Shown here: piece by piece, positions 34,821 to 45,036 of the stretch
How the letters are laid out: each line of letters opens with the position of its first letter
Position numbering within the stretch: the first letter of the stretch is position 1
Source of the DNA: Kitasatospora acidiphila
GTDB lineage: Bacteria; Actinomycetota; Actinomycetes; Streptomycetales; Streptomycetaceae
DNA: 64,000 bases
Assembly: GCF_006636205.1 (NCBI RefSeq)
Contig: NZ_VIGB01000002.1
Span: 1-64,000 of the forward strand
Reading direction: 5' to 3'
Translations under genes and position numbers: made by a program
Notes under the pieces: model-generated
What the model saw: only the letters and a program-made list of their open reading frames with translations
What the model was told of the DNA's origin: nothing
The model's database searches: none

Positions 34821-34936
34821 TTCCTCCGATGGGCGCCCTCGCGAACCCTGCGGCAGGCACCCACCCACCAACGCGAATGGGCTGCCTTTCCCAACGGAGG
34901 GGATGGGCAGCCCACCTGATCGGACGCCACAAGTAA
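34821..34936 (-). promoter_or_regulatory. Conserved leader element, copy C
   Basis: In gene orientation: TTACTT, 14 bases, GGTGGGCTGCCCATCCC, then TTGGGAAAGGCAGCCC, then GAGGGCGCCCATCGGAGGA. The same order and spacing recur at 39685-39804 and 44846-44965. The GGTGGGC block ends about 145 nt before the beta-helix gene start. Confidence 0.65.
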
Positions 34937-35395
34937 GTCATCTGAGTCGCCAAGCAGACAAGAGGGTTGACGGCAACTCACCCATCTGGCGGAGCGCACC
35001 ATTTGGCGTGCGCCTGGGTGCCGGCTGGCTTCGCGTAAGGGGTCTAATTCGAAGCCGTCCGCGGCTGAATCGATGACGGTCAAACGGTGGCGGGGAACGT
35101 CGCGGTACCAGACCTCGACATCCTGCACGATATCGCGGAGCCTGTGGGCGAGTGCCCCGGCGACGGCAGGTGATGGGTGGACAGCTGCGCGCAGTCGTCG
35201 ACGTGCGGCTGCGGGCTCAGCAACCCGCCCTCATCCAGCGGTGCCACCCCAAGACGTTCGTGCGGTCATCGGCCGCTCGACGACGTCGGTCTGCCAGCCG
35301 CCCATCGGTCGGCTCGACGACCGGCCTTTCCGTCTCGCCCATGGCCTGGCCGTTCCGGTCCGCCAGAGCCCAGCCGGGATCCCGGCCAGCCTCTC
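34937..35395. other. Gene remnant interrupted by the IS
   Basis: A minus-strand frame reads ALAHRLRDIVQDVEVWYRDV, PRHRLTVIDSAADGFELDP, which looks protein-like and is cut off by the IS left end at 35396. No family recognised. Confidence 0.35.
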
Positions 35396-36989
35396 AGCTT
35401 GGCGTTTAACCTCGCTGGGCCTGGTGCTCCTTGATCGACTCGGCCCGTTTGACGGTCTTGCCGACGTCGTGGCGCTTGGCCCGGTGCTTGTTCTTCGAGC
35501 CGGGTGGCCGTCCCGGTCCGGGACGGGACGGTTTCGGTGCGGCGGCCGGGCGGGCCGTCATCGCGCGGACGTTGCGAAACCCCCGCCTCACCCGGGCGGG
35601 GGTGAGACGGCGCGGCTCGGCCGGGCGTTCCCAAGGGCGGCGAAGGTCCTCGGCGAGCGGTCGGGCGAGGCGGAGCTGGGTGTGGGCGGCGATGATGAGC
35701 CAGGTCCACAGGTCGGCACTATCCGCGTGGCGGACCTTCGGGGCGGTCCAACCGAGTGTCTGCTTCATCAGCCGGAACGTGTGCTCCAGGTCGAAGCGTC
35801 GAAGGAACGACTGCCACCAGCGGTCCACGGCCACGGCCGTCGCGCCGGCGGCCGAGCACCACAGCCAGACCGGCTTCGGTTCGCGGTCGCCCGGCAGGTA
35901 CTCGACTTTCAGGCGGATCAACGTGCCGTGCAGGACGGGTAGTTCCTCCTCCGCGTGGTCGAGCCACGGGCCACGGTGGGCGAGCCTGGGGTGCATCCGG
36001 TCCCAGGCTGTCGCCTCGGCCTTGCCGTAGCGGGTGGTGTCCGTGGCCGTGGTGACGTCGGGTTCGTGCCAGGTGTCGGGCTTGGCGAAGGTGAGGACGC
36101 CGCCGTGCTTGCGGGGCCGGCCGCCCTTCGGGCCGGAGCGGGCGGGGCCGGCGTCGCGGAGCATGACGCGGTCCGAGCGCAGGCGTCCGACCAGCACCAC
36201 GGGCAGGTCGGCCAGGGCGTGGGAGAGGTAGGCGACGTCGTAGCCGGCGTCCATCGTGATCAGGATCTCGGGATCGCCGTTGTGCCACTGCTTGCTTTCC
36301 ATCAATCGCCCGACCACGTCGCGCAGTTGAATAGCGGTGACGCCGGTGGCGTCGTCTGCGGGACCAAGGCGAACGGCGTCCAGCAGCGCGACCCAGGAGG
36401 TGCGGCCGGACTCCAGGGCGGCGACGAAGGAGTACGGCCAGCCCGGCACGAACTGGTCCGTCGAGCGGTCGCCGCGGCCGTAGACATGGCAGAACAGCCG
36501 CTCGTTGCTGGTGGGGGCGTCGGGGCGCAGCCAGTTGCTGACGTCGACGGCCAGGACGATCCGCCCGTCGGCGGCCTTCGGCAGCGGCAAGTCGGTCAGG
36601 GCGCGGCGCAGGCGGGCCGGCTCGGCCCAGCCCCGGTCCAGCCCCGGTCCAGGGCCTGGTACAGGGCGCCGTGCCCGCGTCGGTGCTCTGCCGCGAGCGA
36701 CAGCTCGACCAGTGTCTTCACCGGCCCGTCCGTGCACAGGACCGCGTCCGTGAGCTCGAAGAGCGCGTCCGGGCGGGCGTACAGGGATTCGTAGAACTCA
36801 ACCCGAAAGCGGGACAGGACGTCCAATGCCTCGCCTGTGGCCGCGTGGACGGGGAGACTCATAGGCAGCGGCCGTTCTCTCGTGCTTCGTGACTCGACAT
36901 CTCGAAGCGTGAAGAACGGCCGCGTCGCGTGCCCGCAGAACCCATGGATCTCAGCCGGTCGAGTGACCAGCGAGGTTAAACGCCAAGCT
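35396..36989 (-). mobile_element. Insertion sequence with 23-bp perfect terminal inverted repeats
   Basis: The left end AGCTTGGCGTTTAACCTCGC (from 35396) is repeated as its exact complement ending at 36989, with 23 matching bases. The element is about 1.59 kb and carries one transposase. No clear target duplication was found. It separates the two beta-helix genes. Confidence 0.85.
35406..36862 (-). pseudogene. NF041680-type transposase with an 11-bp duplication
   Basis: The N-terminal part from ATG 36862 reads MSLPVHAATGEALDVLSRFR, LFELTDAVLCTDGPVKTLVE, HRRGHGALYQALDRGW, and the C-terminal part continues in another frame as RGWAEPARLRRALTDLPLPK, GRIVLAVDVSNWLRPDAPTS through TFRLMKQTLGWTAPKVR. 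The break is a tandem duplication of the 11-mer GACCGGGGCTG at about 36635-36660; removing one copy restores a single protein of about 475 residues. The DDE-type core (AVDVSNW, MDAGYD) is intact. It is inactive as it stands, and a genuine mutation rather than a homopolymer error. Confidence 0.85.
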
Positions 36990-37051
36990 CAGGTCACGGA
37001 CTTGCACGAACTGTAAGACATGCTCGGGCGAGCCGTGCGGGCTGGAGCGGA

Positions 37052-37926
37052 TCAGTTCACGCAGTGGGCGACGGCCGTGGGGCTGCCCGCGCAGTTGGTG
37101 GGCTGGTTGGCGACGACGGTGGTGCGGTGGAGCAGGACGCGGGCGGTGTCGTCGTAGATGCCGCCGGGCGCGTTGGTTGCCGTGTTGTTGATGACGATGC
37201 TCTCGCGGAGCTCCGCCAGACCGCCGGCCGAGTTCGCGATCCCGCCGCCGACGCCGGACGGTCCGGAGGCGGTGTTCGATTCGATGGCGGTGCGGCTCAC
37301 CGTCAGCGTCCCGTCATTGGTCACCCCACCCCCTGGTTCGCCGCGTCGTTGCCGGTGATGAAGCTCTCGCTGACGGTCATGGTGCCCTCGTTGGCCAGAG
37401 CGCCGCCTTCGAGGAGCGCCGTGTTGCCGCTGATGTAGCTGTGGCTGATCCGGGTGGTGGAGCCGGTGTTGCCGCCGATGCCGCCACCGTAGTCGGCCTG
37501 GCTGTCCCGGATGACGGAGCGTGTGACGGTGAGCGTGCCGTCGTTGCGGATGCCGCCGCCGAAGTCCCCGCTCACGTGGCCGTTGCTGACGATGGCTCGG
37601 TGCAACGAGAGGTTCCCGGTGTTGTCGACGGTGAGGATGCGGAAGGAGGGTGCAGCGAGCGCCCGGGTGATGGTGGCACCGTCGCCCTGGATGGCGATCG
37701 TGTTCTGGATGTGCGGCAGCGCGGTGGACAGCGAGTAGACGCAGGCGGGCGCGAGGACCAGCCTGCCGCCCGTGACGTTCGCGGTCGTGATGGCGTTCGC
37801 GAGCGCGGTCGGGTCGCAGGGGACGAAGCTCTGGGCGGCCGCGGGCGTGGCGGCCAGACCGGTGACCAGGAGGGCGGATCCGGCGGCGGTTCCCAGGACA
37901 CGGACGGCCAGCTGGTTGAGTCGCAT
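37052..37926 (-). CDS. Secreted right-handed beta-helix protein (copy 2), frameshift near 37325
   Basis: From ATG 37926 with AAGGAG upstream. Signal peptide MRLNQLAVRVLGTAAGSALL...AAAQS, then FVPCDPTALANAITTANVTG and LVLAPACVYSLSTALPHIQN, parallel to copy 1. Beta-helix rungs follow (NLSLHRAIVSNGHVSGDFGG, TLTVTRSVIRDSQADYGGGI, TRISHSYISGNTALLEGG). The frame breaks at NDAANQG and continues as VTNDGTLTVSRTAIESNTAS, ending in AGSPTAVAHCVN. One extra G in the GGGGG run restores a protein of about 290 residues. It lies 40 bp after the YVTN/IPT gene and is probably co-transcribed with it. Confidence 0.85.
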
Positions 37927-37965
37927 GATTGCTCCTTCGAGACGAGGGTGAGGCGGTGTCATCGC

Positions 37966-39611
37966 CTAGGTGTTGGGCGTGGGCAGGTAGGTGTAGGTGG
38001 CCGTGGCCGCGCCGGCGGAGGTGATGACGGTCAGGGTCGCGGCACCTGCCGTCCCAGGCGGGGCCTGGAGAGCGAGGGTGGTGTCCGAGATGACCTCGAA
38101 CGCTGCGGGCACGCCGCCCAGGGTCACCTGGTCGGTGGTGGTGAGGCCGGTGCCGGTGAGGGTGATCGATGTACCGCCGGTGACCGGTCCGGAGCCGGGG
38201 CTGAGGGCCGTCACGGAGGGAGCGTCCAGATAGGTGTAGGTGAGGGTGCGGGCCGTCCCGCCGGCGGTGGTGACGCCGACGGGGACGGACCCTGCGGCGG
38301 TGCCGGGCGGGGCGGTGACGGTCAGTTGGGTGTCGGAGACCACGGTGGGACGCACCGTGCTTGCCCCGTAGGTGACCGAGGCGGCGGTCTGCAGGCCGAT
38401 GCCGGAGATGGTCATGCTGGTGCCGCCGGCGGTCGGCCCGGATATCGGGTCGATGCCCGTCACTGTCGGAGGAGTGACGTACTGGAACAGCGCCTGGTTG
38501 CTGGTGCCCCCGGGCGTCACGACCGTGACCGGCACCGTGCCGGAACCAGGTGGGCTGATGACGGTGAGCTGGTTGGCCGTGTCAGCGATGGTGGTCGCCC
38601 GCCGGGGACCGAAGTTCACGGCGGTGGCGCCCGTCAGGTTGACCCCGGTGATGGTCACCACGGTGCCGCCATCGGTGGGGCCGGCATTCGGGCTGATGGC
38701 ACGGAGCTTCTCGACCACGGTGACGGCGTTCGCGCCGTTGTCGGTCACATAACCGGACAGCCCGTTGGGAGTGATGGCCACCCGGGAGGGGAGGCGCCCA
38801 CAGGGATGGTGGCAGTCACGGTGTTGGTGGCCGTGTCGATCACGCTCACCGAGTTCGAGGCGAAGTTGACCACCCAGATCTGGGAGCCGTCCGGGCTGCT
38901 CGCCGCACCGGCCGGGTTGGTGCCCACCGGGATGGGGGAGCCGACCACGGTATCGGTGGCCGTGTCGATCACACTCACGGTGCCGTCGGCGTTGTTCGCC
39001 ACATAGACACGGCTCCCGTCCGGGGTGACCGCCACCCCGATCGGGTTGGTACCGACCGTGATGGTGGTGGTGACCGTGTTGGTGGCGGTGTCGATGACGC
39101 TGACGGTGCCGGAGCCTTGGTTGCTGATGTAGACCCGGCGCCCGTCGGGTGCGACGCCGACCCCGTTGGGGCTGTTGCCCAGCCCGATGGTGGTGGTGAC
39201 CGTGTTGGTGGCGGTGTTGATGACGCTGGCGGTGCCGGAGCCGTGGTTGGCGACGTAGCCGAGCGTCCCGTCGGGTGTGATTGCCACCTCGAACGGACTG
39301 CTTCCCACCGTGACGGTGGCGGTGACCGTGTTGGTGCCGGTGCTGATGACGCTGACGGTGCCGGAGCCGGCGTTGGTCACGTAAGCGTTGGTTCCGCTGG
39401 GACCTATGGCCACACCTACCGGGCCGGCGAGACCGGGGATGGTGGCGACCGTGGTGAAGAACGCGGTGTCGATCACGCTCACGGTGCTGTCGCCGTTGTT
39501 GGCGACATACGCGTGCCGCCCGTTCGGTGTGACGGCGATTCCGATGGGACCAGCTCCCACACGCACGGTGGGATCTTCCACCAGGGGTCCCCGACTGAGG
39601 ATCGCAGGCAT
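37966..39611 (-). CDS. YVTN beta-propeller plus IPT-repeat protein, frameshift near 38790
   Basis: From ATG 39611 with GAAGGGG upstream. The first ~300 residues form seven or so YVTN-type propeller blades (IGIAVTPNGRHAYVANNGDS, TVSVIDTATNTVTTTITVGT, GVAVTPDGSRVYVANNADGT). The second part has three IPT repeats (LRAISPNAGPTDGGTVVTIT; PTVTGIDPISGPTAGGTSMT; PSVTALSPGSGPVTGGTSIT). The join VGASPPGW... / VAITPNGLSGYVTDNGANAV is out of frame by one base; adding a C to the CCCC run restores one protein of about 550 residues. No signal peptide. It carries the conserved leader element upstream. Confidence 0.85.
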
Positions 39612-39684
39612 GACGTTCCCCTTCGTTAACGGGGCCGTCGACCGCCGTCGACCGCCGCAGACGCGGCAGCCGACAACAGACCAG

Positions 39685-39804
39685 AAATCCTCACCGGGGG
39701 GCGCCCTCAGCTGCCGAACCGGGAATACCGACGTCTCCGGATGGTTCGACCATGTCCCCCGGCAAGGGATGGGCGGCCCACCGGGATGTACTTGCCCCAA
39801 GTAG
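39685..39804 (-). promoter_or_regulatory. Conserved leader element, copy B
   Basis: In gene orientation: CTACTT, 16 bases, GGTGGGCCGCCCATCCC, CGGGGGACATGG, a CGAACC/GGTTCG stem, then GAGGGCGCCCCCCGGTGAGGA. The GGTGGGC block ends about 155 nt before the start at 39611. Confidence 0.65.
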
Positions 39805-40384
39805 CGCACCGGTGGCGACAGGTGGCTAGCAGAATGGTCGTACCTCATCCGTTTGGCCGAGGGCGCGCGTCCACCGCACGCTGTCCGTGCGCAACCGTGA
39901 CATTCCTTCAGCTCCATCGGCTGCCCTACCCGCCTGCCGGTGCCGCTTCTTTGGTGGACTACGAAGAGTCCGTCAGTGAAAGGAATCCGGGCATCACCTC
40001 CCGACCGCCTCCAGCGTGAGCACTTTCCAGTGGATTGAGAATCCGGGCGGACGCAAACGGTGCGCAAGAGTCAAAGATAAATAACGTATTGCATATAACA
40101 ACTCATCAGATAGTCTCTATGCGCCGGAGTGTGTACCCGCTTCGCGCCCCTGGGATGACGCAATGCGCGGACAAGGAGACTCGAGAAGCCCAACTGTGCT
40201 GTCATCAACTGGCAGTCCAGTACTGCCAGTGCGCCAATACCTCAAACCTACTGCTTCCGGCCGCCGGCCGGCTCGGGTGCAAACACCAAGGTGCGACTGC
40301 CGGGCCGGACAAGCCTCGCGCGCCTCGCTCAATGAGTTTCCCCACTTGCTCCAATTTCCAACTATCTGAGGAGGAAAGCTAAGC
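39805..40384. other. Intergenic with an AT-rich patch and an 8-bp inverted repeat
   Basis: 40070-40110 is AT-rich (AAATAACGTATTGCATATAA). CTGGCAGT (40209-40216) and ACTGCCAG (40222-40229) form a small operator-like inverted repeat. No gene. Confidence 0.45.
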
Positions 40385-40762
40385 ATGCTGTTGCGAATCA
40401 AACAGACTGGAGAGACGTTGAAAGGGGAGGTCGAGTCCGGTAAGGAGGCCGCGCGGAAAGGGACCTGCCACTGTCAGGCACCTCACCGCGTGGCCTCTCC
40501 GCTGCCTGGAGGCCCCGCTGAGGCCTGGACCGGGCGACGACGCGATCGGTGCGCAGCGCGTGACGCCTATCGCCCAACTGCTCGCTGTCACGGGGAGAGT
40601 GATGGCCGACGGCACGGTGATCGGCTCGCTGTCACTCCGGCAGTTCGGTCGGACCCCACCGGGTTGACGAAGACGTCGGCCGGTGTTACCAAACTTGCTG
40701 AATCGTCCAGCCGACACGCTGAAACGGAACGAAGCGAGAACTCCAAGAGACGAATAAGCTGA
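40385..40762 (+). CDS. Doubtful 125-residue ORF
   Basis: ATG 40385 follows GAGGAGGAAAGC, a good ribosome binding site. The first 25 residues (MLLRIKQTGETLKGEVESGK) look protein-like, but the rest is rich in R/S/T/G like a shadow frame. It could be a real short protein whose frame shifts; no family recognised. Confidence 0.3.
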   Translation: MLLRIKQTGETLKGEVESGKEAARKGTCHCQAPHRVASPLPGGPAEAWTGRRRDRCAARDAYRPTARCHGESDGRRHGDRLAVTPAVRSDPTGLTKTSAGVTKLAESSSRHAETERSENSKRRIS

Positions 40763-41278
40763 GCCGGTCGCCCATACGGGCGGCGTAGTACCCCGGAAAA
40801 CAGCGAAGCGGCCCCCAGTCGCCAAACTTGGGCCGCTCGCTACGCATACTTCTTCCCCGAAGGTACCAGGCGTACCCGGTGCGGGCGAGGGACCCACGCC
40901 CAGTCGCTCTACATGAGTGATCACCCTGACGCGGCTGGACCGAGAAAGGCACGACTCCGCGTTGCGCGCCACCAGCATCCAGCCCGGTCTGTCCGCTGCG
41001 GACGCCGCAGGTCCGACCAGTTCTGTCCCCCAACCCCGCTGCCGACAGCGTCGGTTCACAGGCAGGCCGTCCCACCATGGGAGCCGTACCTCGCGCCCAG
41101 TCCCGAAGGGTGATCCGTGCGATCACGGGAATATCGAGACCGTCCTCGCTACCACAATCGGCAAGGCGTCACCCTTTGCTTCCGCAAAGACTCCTGAGGA
41201 ACCAACCGGTTCGAATCGTGTCGCCCTGCCCTGCACAGGGCTGCTCCTGGTGCCCGGCGCCGGATCGGAGGTAGTCCG
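40763..41278. other. Intergenic with hairpin
   Basis: AGCGGCCC (40809-40816) and GGGCCGCT (40832-40839) form a terminator-like hairpin. No gene is supported before the start at 41279. Confidence 0.35.
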
Positions 41279-42533
41279 GTGAAGCAGATGACCGACGCCG
41301 AGTTCGGCAGCTCCTCGATCGAGCGGGCCTGGGAACCCCCGGAGGAGGTGGTGGTCCCGTACGCCTTGGCGTGCTCCCCTCACCTTCAGCCCGAGGACTA
41401 CGGGGTGCTGATCCGGCTGCTGCTGCGAGACCCGGAGCAGCCGTCCGGCGTCCTCGCCCTGGCGGAGGAGTTCCAGGCGTCCGGCTGGCGGATGGGCGCC
41501 AGCCGCCTGCGGGGCGTCCTCGGGCGACTGCAGAAGGCCGGCCACGTCAGCCACGAGCGGGACGGCTACGACCAGGAGACCAGCCGCCCGAAGTGGCGGT
41601 TCCGGGTCTACCGGAACCCCGCCAACAACAGCGCCTACGTCAACCAGGGCACCGCAGCTGCGTCGCAGGTCAGCCCGATGGTGCGAAATCCAACACGTCA
41701 GGGTGCGCAGGTCGGTGCCGATGGTGCGATTTCCAACGTCTATGCAGGTCGGGCCGATGGTGCGGTTTCCGACACGTCGGGCTCCGACGGTGCGGTTTCC
41801 GACACGTCGGAAACCAACATCTATGCAGGTCAGGCCGATGGTGCGATTTCCAGCGCGTCGGCCCCGTCCCCCCACACCCCCCGGTGGTAGGAACTACCCC
41901 CCCTATCCCCCGCTCCCGTCGGGCCCGGCCGCCTCGGCTGATGCCGGGACGGGGGCCACGGGGACCGACTCCGCGAGGAAGTCCGGCCCTGCAGAGTTGC
42001 CGGAGGAGCTCCGGGTGGTGCTGCAGTTCCTGATGGAGCTGCCGGCGCCGTACGCGTGTGGGCTGCGGGACGCGCGCAGGTTCGCGCCGAAGCTGCTGGA
42101 GGCGTTGCCGCTACTGGGCTACACGTCGCCGGACGAGGTGCTGGTGTACGACCTGACGCACCGTCCGGCCAGCGGCCTCAACGATCCGGCGGCCGCGATC
42201 GGCGCCCGGATCGACAGGTTGCGGCCGAGGCACATCGTGCTGCGCGACCGTGACACCCCGAGCGTTGCGCGCCCGCGCACCGCACCGGACATGCTCGCCC
42301 CGACCCCGCACTGCGGCGACGCGGACTGCGACCCGATCTCGCGGATGCGCGAAAGACGGGACGGTGCGGGCTTCCTACGGCTCCAGCCGTGCTCGCAGTG
42401 CAGCCCGTTGGCGGCCCGCAAGAAAACCGGTTGCCGGCTGACTCGACAGCGAAGCGGGCAACCAGACCATGCCGGCTCCAACCACCCTGCGGAACCGCAC
42501 CACCCATTGAGCGACGAGGAGTTCCCTACTTGA
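41279..42533 (+). CDS. Winged-helix replication/helicase-loader-like protein, frameshift near 41875
   Basis: From GTG 41279 with GGAGG upstream. The N-terminal 120 residues (ALACSPHLQPEDYGVLIRLL, LAEEFQASGWRMGASRLRGV, LGRLQKAGHVSHERDG) form a winged helix as in plasmid replication proteins. A repetitive linker (MVRNPTR / DGAISNVYAG / DGAVSDTS) follows. The frame ends at 41890 inside a C-rich stretch; shifting one base (CCCCCCACACCCCCC region) continues with NYPPYPPLPSGPAA, then VVLQFLMELPAPYACGLRDA and a Cys-containing tail (HCGDADC, CSQCSP). It ends at 42533, overlapping the helicase start, so it probably works with DnaB as a loader. Confidence 0.7.
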
Positions 42534-43945
42534 CCATCGCAGGCACCGGCATCGCCACCGAGTACGGTCCAGAACCCGAGGACGACCACCTGCCGCTGCC
42601 GGTGGCCCGCCAGGCCCTGGAGCGCGAGCAGCCGCACGACCTGGACGCCGAGCAGGCCGTACTGGGCGCGATGATGCTGTCCACCGCGGCGATCAGCGAC
42701 GTCGTCGCCGCGCTGAACGGCCCTGGCGACTTCTACCGCCCGGCGCACCAGGTGATCTACCGGGCGATCCTCGACCTGCACGACCGCTCCGGCGGCGAGA
42801 CCACCCCGGACCCGATCCTGGTGACCGGCGAGCTGGCCACCCGTGGCGAGCTCCAGAAGGCCGGCGGTCCCACCTACCTGCACACCTGCGTCAACGCCGT
42901 TCCGACGGCCGTCAACGCCGAGCACTACGCCGAGGCGGTCCGCGATCTGGCCGCGTTCCGCAAGGTCGTCGAGACCGGCACCCGGCTCACCTCCCAGGGC
43001 TACGCCGCCGTCGGCGAGGCCCGCGAGGTCGTCCAGGTCGCCATGGCCCAGCTGCAGGCGCTGGTGGCCGGCACCGCGGAGGCCGCCCCGAAGCTGTCGG
43101 TCGCCGACCGGTGGCAGGAGTTCATCGACGACCAGGAGCACGGCATCGACCCGCGCGCCCTGGACACCCCGTGGCCGGACATCAACGAGGTGGTCCAGCT
43201 GCTGCCCGGCCACCTGGTGACGGTCGGCGCGGCGACCGCCGGCGGCAAGTCGCTGTTCGGCATGAACCTGGCCGCGCACGTCGCCCTGCACCGCAACCGG
43301 CCGGTGCTCGTGGCCAGCATGGAGATGGGCGGCAAGGAGCTGATGGCCCGTCTGACCGCTGCCGAGTCAGGGGTTTACCTGGAACGCCTGGTCAAACACA
43401 AGCTCGACGACAACGACTGGGACAAGATCGCCCGCGTCTCCGACGTGATGCGCAACGCCCACAACTTCTACCTGGACGACTCCGCCACCCAGACGCTGTC
43501 CAGGCTGCGGGCGCGGCTGCGCTGTATGGCCTCGCGCGGTCACCCGCCCGCGATGCTCGTGTGCGACTACCTGCAGCTGGTGACCCCGGAGAACACCAAG
43601 GCCAACGCCAACCGTGCCCAGGAGGTCGGTGAGATCAGCCGCGGGTTGAAGAGGCTCGCGGGCGAGTTCGGGATCCCGGTGGTGGCGCTCGCCCAGTTCA
43701 ACCGCGGGGCGGCGGGCCGGCGCCCGCTCGTCAGCGACTTCAAGGAGTCGTCCGCGATCGAGCAGGACAGCAATGTGATCATCCTGCTGTACCGCGAGCT
43801 CGCCGAGGACGGTAACGACACCGGACCGGTCGCCGGCACGGTCGAGGCCATCATCAGCAAGAACCGGTCGGGCCCCAGCGGCCGGGTCGTGCCGCTGGCA
43901 TTCCAAGGACACATGGCGCGCCTGTCCTCCATGGCCTGGCTCTAG
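42530..43945 (+). CDS. DnaB-like replicative helicase
   Basis: About 471 residues from TTG 42530, overlapping the previous stop (TTGA), with GAGGAG eight bases upstream. The N-terminal DnaB domain (HDLDAEQAVLGAMMLSTAAI, YRPAHQVIYRAILDLHDRSG) is followed by the RecA-like core with Walker A GAATAGGKSLFGMNLAAH, MEMGGKELMARL and Walker B MLVCDYLQLV, then ALAQFNRGAAGRRPLVSDFK, ESSAIEQDSNVIILLYR and SKNRSGPSG. All DnaB motifs are intact. It is a second helicase besides the SF3 enzyme at 19-21 kb, so the window carries two replication modules. Confidence 0.92.
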   Translation: MTIAGTGIATEYGPEPEDDHLPLPVARQALEREQPHDLDAEQAVLGAMMLSTAAISDVVAALNGPGDFYRPAHQVIYRAILDLHDRSGGETTPDPILVTGELATRGELQKAGGPTYLHTCVNAVPTAVNAEHYAEAVRDLAAFRKVVETGTRLTSQGYAAVGEAREVVQVAMAQLQALVAGTAEAAPKLSVADRWQEFIDDQEHGIDPRALDTPWPDINEVVQLLPGHLVTVGAATAGGKSLFGMNLAAHVALHRNRPVLVASMEMGGKELMARLTAAESGVYLERLVKHKLDDNDWDKIARVSDVMRNAHNFYLDDSATQTLSRLRARLRCMASRGHPPAMLVCDYLQLVTPENTKANANRAQEVGEISRGLKRLAGEFGIPVVALAQFNRGAAGRRPLVSDFKESSAIEQDSNVIILLYRELAEDGNDTGPVAGTVEAIISKNRSGPSGRVVPLAFQGHMARLSSMAWL

Positions 43946-44845
43946 AACACCCCGAGAACGGCCCTGACGGCCCCTCAGACGGCCTCGCACGCCTCTGGAC
44001 TATCCGGCCCGCCGGTCCCTTCCCCTCGATGCCATGTCACACGACGTCACACGACGCACCGCCTCCGACGGACAGACATGATCGCGAGCGGTGGCCGGAT
44101 GATCGGGTCGGTGAGGGCAGGGCGGTCGGTCCTGCTCCGCGATCGTGCGGAATCCATGGCGGACCGTGTGCGCTCCGATCGGCTCCCCAGGACGGTCAGG
44201 GAATTGCACGGAGATCTTCGTGGGGAAATCTTGTGAGCGAGGACGGTGATATGCGCGGCGAGCGGGTGGGGAATTCTGGAAGCAGGCTCAGGGGAGCCAA
44301 TCGGTATCGGAACTTCGGGGTGAGCGGAGAGCGACTGGACTTGCGATTCTGAGCGTTCGGCCATGCGGGTGAGACCCCGTGTCCTTGAATGGCTCCGGTG
44401 GATTACTGATTCAGGTTGCCGGCACGGTCACCGCACTGGGGGCGGCAACTTTCGAGGGAGGCCTCCTCCTCGCGCCGACTCCTGGCGCGATCGCGGTTCC
44501 GCCGGGCATGAGGCACGCGAGGAGGAGCGCCCCGTCCGCGGCGCGGGGGAGTAGCACGGGCCCTGCGGGTCGACCCTGAGCATGGTCGGCAGGCCGCGTG
44601 GCACGGCCTCGCCAGTCCTGCACTTCAGTCGGCCCAGTGGAGCCCGCTGTGCTGGGGAATTTTGGATCCTCGAGATGGGGAATTAGCGAGAAAATTCCCC
44701 AACGGACCGATCTGTTTCGGCTGGCTGGCCCCGGTCCGCTTTCGCTGCGCTGGCCGTTTTGAGTGATCCCGGAGCCCGGGCACGGCATTCCGCCAAGCGG
44801 GTGAAACGCTGTCGGGGGCCTTGTCATCGATTTCGACCATCTGGG
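43946..44845. other. 900-bp intergenic, hairpins only
   Basis: A tandem CACACGACGT/CACACGACGC lies at about 44040. GGGGAATT (44679) pairs with AATTCCCC (44695) around an 8-base loop. Short frames here lack support. Confidence 0.4.
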
Positions 44846-44965
44846 TTACTTCTCTGTATCCAACCGGTGGGCCGCCCATCCCTCCTGGGGGAATGAGCAG
44901 CCCGTGCCCGCTGGTTTCTGGTGGCGGTCAGGCACGGACTTGCGATGGGCGCCCCTGCGGAGGAT
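44846..44965 (+). promoter_or_regulatory. Conserved leader element, copy A
   Basis: TTACTT (44846), 14 bases, GGTGGGCCGCCCATCCC (44866-44882), GGGGGAATGAGCAGCCC, a CCGTGCC/GGCACGG stem, then GATGGGCGCCCCTGCGGAGGA. The GGTGGGC block ends 154 nt before ATG 45037. Confidence 0.65.
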
Positions 44966-44972
44966 TTGGATC

Positions 44973-45008
44973 CATTGGGTGGTGCCGCTATAGCGGCACC
45001 ACCCAATG
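44973..45008 (+). repeat. 36-bp perfect palindrome
   Basis: CATTGGGTGGTGCCGCTA joined directly to its complement. It lies between the conserved leader element and the start at 45037, so in RNA it would be an 18-bp hairpin, possibly an attenuator stem. Confidence 0.8.
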
Positions 45009-45036
45009 CGGCGGCTCACATACGCCAGGAGGCGTC

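Noticed and set aside
44363..44579. Short frames upstream of the IPT right arm
   Set aside because: No ribosome binding site and shadow-like composition in all frames.
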